Below are positions 5,859 through 6,590 of a stretch of 6,590 nt of DNA, in pieces. Below the pieces are notes generated by a model. The model was given only the letters and a program-made list of their open reading frames with translations. It was not told the origin of the DNA and searched no databases. The position numbers and the translations under genes are program-made. Position 1 is the stretch's first letter. Each line of letters opens with the position of its first letter. This stretch comes from Planctomycetota bacterium (GTDB lineage Bacteria > Planctomycetota > Phycisphaerae > UBA1845 > CAIVHJ01), in contig JADFJZ010000082.1 of assembly GCA_022565195.1 (NCBI GenBank), positions 1 to 6,590 on the forward strand, written 5' to 3'.

Positions 5859-5872
5859 CATACGAACGTATG
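5859..5872. terminator. Short palindrome after the VWA gene, weak terminator candidate
   Basis: CATACG-AA-CGTATG is a perfect 6-base-arm inverted repeat starting one base after the TAA at 5855-5857, in the convergent spacer between the VWA and TPR genes. It has little GC and no T-run follows on either strand, so terminator activity is doubtful. Its placement is like that of the hairpins after fliS and the PDZ gene. Confidence 0.25.
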
Positions 5873-5908
5873 GACCGCTTGCTGGCGCTCCCGGCTCTGA
5901 TTGTTCAA

Positions 5909-5933
5909 TCCGAATTCCGCACTCCGAATTCCG
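5909..5933. repeat. 11-base direct repeat pair beside the TPR-gene stop
   Basis: TCCGAATTCCG occurs at 5909-5919 and again at 5923-5933, separated by CAC, giving a 14-base period. The second copy ends two bases before the TPR-gene stop codon (5936-5938 on the - strand). Directly to the left, GATTG-TT-CAATC (5899-5910) is a small inverted repeat that overlaps the first copy by two bases. Short EcoRI-site-like repeats of this kind are often dispersed between genes, but I cannot confirm other copies from this window. Confidence 0.55.
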
Positions 5934-5935
5934 AC

Positions 5936-6590
5936 TCATGGGGATGCGGCGGCGCTGGTTTGCAGCAATCGCTCGGCCTCGCCGCGCAGGGCCTGAAATT
6001 CGGCGCGGGTGTCGAACCACAGTAGACCCTTCTCGGCCGTGACGAGCACCTCTTCGCCATTTTTGAACTCGGGAGGCCAACGCTCGATTGCTTCGTCGAG
6101 TCCGTCCCCCGCGGCGGTGAGGTCACCCGCCTTTGCCTGAGCCACCGCTCTAATCAAGTGGCAGATCGTCTGGTTGTCGCCGTCCTTCAACGCGGCAGCC
6201 GCATGTCGCGCTGCGTCCTCGAACTCGCCATTTCGCAAATAAGCTTGCGCCAAAATACGATCGAAACGCGGATCCTCAAGCCCCGTGAAAGTTGCCGCCA
6301 GCTTCGCTTCATCCAGAGCCTTGGCGGTATCCTTGTGGTCCGGCAGCGATAAGTAAAGCCGGGCCAGCAGCAGCCCGTTTCGCGTGTCTCTCTTCTGGAT
6401 TTCCTTCGCCCTCAACAGCGAGGCCAGTGCTTCCTCTTTTCCGAGGTATAATTGCAGGGTTCCCAAGGCGCGCCAGGCCTCGTCATCGTGCTTGGTTTCC
6501 TCGCCCGCTGCCTGGTTTTTCCGCGTACCTTCCAACGCGGACTCGAGCGCGTCGTCAACCCGCCCCTGCCAAGCGAGCACTTTGGCAAGG
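5936..6590 (-). CDS. TPR-repeat protein, C-terminal part (5' end beyond the window)
   Basis: The - strand frame is open to the right edge. 217 residues are visible, ending in ASP and TGA at 5936-5938. A GTG at 6580 is not the start, since coding sequence continues as LAKVLAWQGRVDDAL into the edge. The product is a run of helix pairs typical of tetratricopeptide repeats. Numbering from that GTG, these are EAWRALGTLQLYLGKEEALA (35-54), RFDRILAQAYLRNGEFEDAA (105-124) and HLIRAVAQAKAGDLTAAGDG (141-160). Ala and Gly sit at the usual TPR contact positions. The final segment GLLWFDTRAEFQALRGEAERLL resembles the end of many planctomycete TPR proteins, a resemblance recalled rather than searched. TPR arrays mediate protein-protein contacts. 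The missing N-terminal part might carry a signal peptide, a kinase or further repeats, so the function cannot be given. It converges on the VWA gene with a 78-base spacer. Confidence 0.8.
   Translation of the reverse strand, partial: LAKVLAWQGRVDDALESALEGTRKNQAAGEETKHDDEAWRALGTLQLYLGKEEALASLLRAKEIQKRDTRNGLLLARLYLSLPDHKDTAKALDEAKLAATFTGLEDPRFDRILAQAYLRNGEFEDAARHAAAALKDGDNQTICHLIRAVAQAKAGDLTAAGDGLDEAIERWPPEFKNGEEVLVTAEKGLLWFDTRAEFQALRGEAERLLQTSAAASP

Overview
The window looks like chromosomal DNA from a moderately GC-rich, flagellated Gram-negative-type bacterium, most likely a member of the Planctomycetota. That assignment is an inference. It rests on the combination of a very large repeat-bearing FliD, a secreted HEAT-like plus PDZ protein, a secreted VWA/Cys-rich/TSP3 protein with a C-terminal Cys-TM-Arg sorting tail, and a TPR protein with a characteristic C-terminal end. 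No rRNA or other taxonomic marker is present.

Layout: (1) Bases 1-2432, + strand, hold the 3' part of a flagellar cap gene (fliD), open at the left edge. Most of what is visible is a series of about six divergent hook-IN-type modules, followed by the conserved FliD C-terminal domain and coiled coil. (2) Bases 2480-2935, +, hold fliS, the flagellar export chaperone, 47 bases after fliD and probably co-transcribed with it. A strong hairpin starts at the last base of its stop codon. (3) Bases 3097-3849, +, hold a secreted HEAT-like/PDZ protein with its own promoter. A perfect 17-base inverted repeat is centred on its -10 box, and a hairpin plus T-rich tract follows the gene. (4) Bases 3898-4229 hold no gene I can support. 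(5) Bases 4334-5857, +, hold a secreted 507-residue VWA protein with its own candidate promoter and a strong ribosome binding site. (6) Bases 5858-5935 are a short convergent spacer with a palindrome and an 11-base direct repeat. (7) Bases 5936-6590, - strand, hold the C-terminal part of a TPR protein, open at the right edge.

How the genes work together: fliD and fliS form the usual late filament pair, one the filament cap and the other the chaperone that keeps flagellin from polymerising in the cytoplasm. The PDZ and VWA genes each have separate promoters and terminator-like hairpins and look like independent single-gene units for envelope or surface proteins. The TPR gene converges on the VWA gene. 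I see no mobile element, CRISPR array, tRNA or defence system. The most unusual items are the architecture and C-terminal tail of the VWA protein, the modular enlargement of FliD, and the inverted repeat that overlaps the PDZ-gene promoter.
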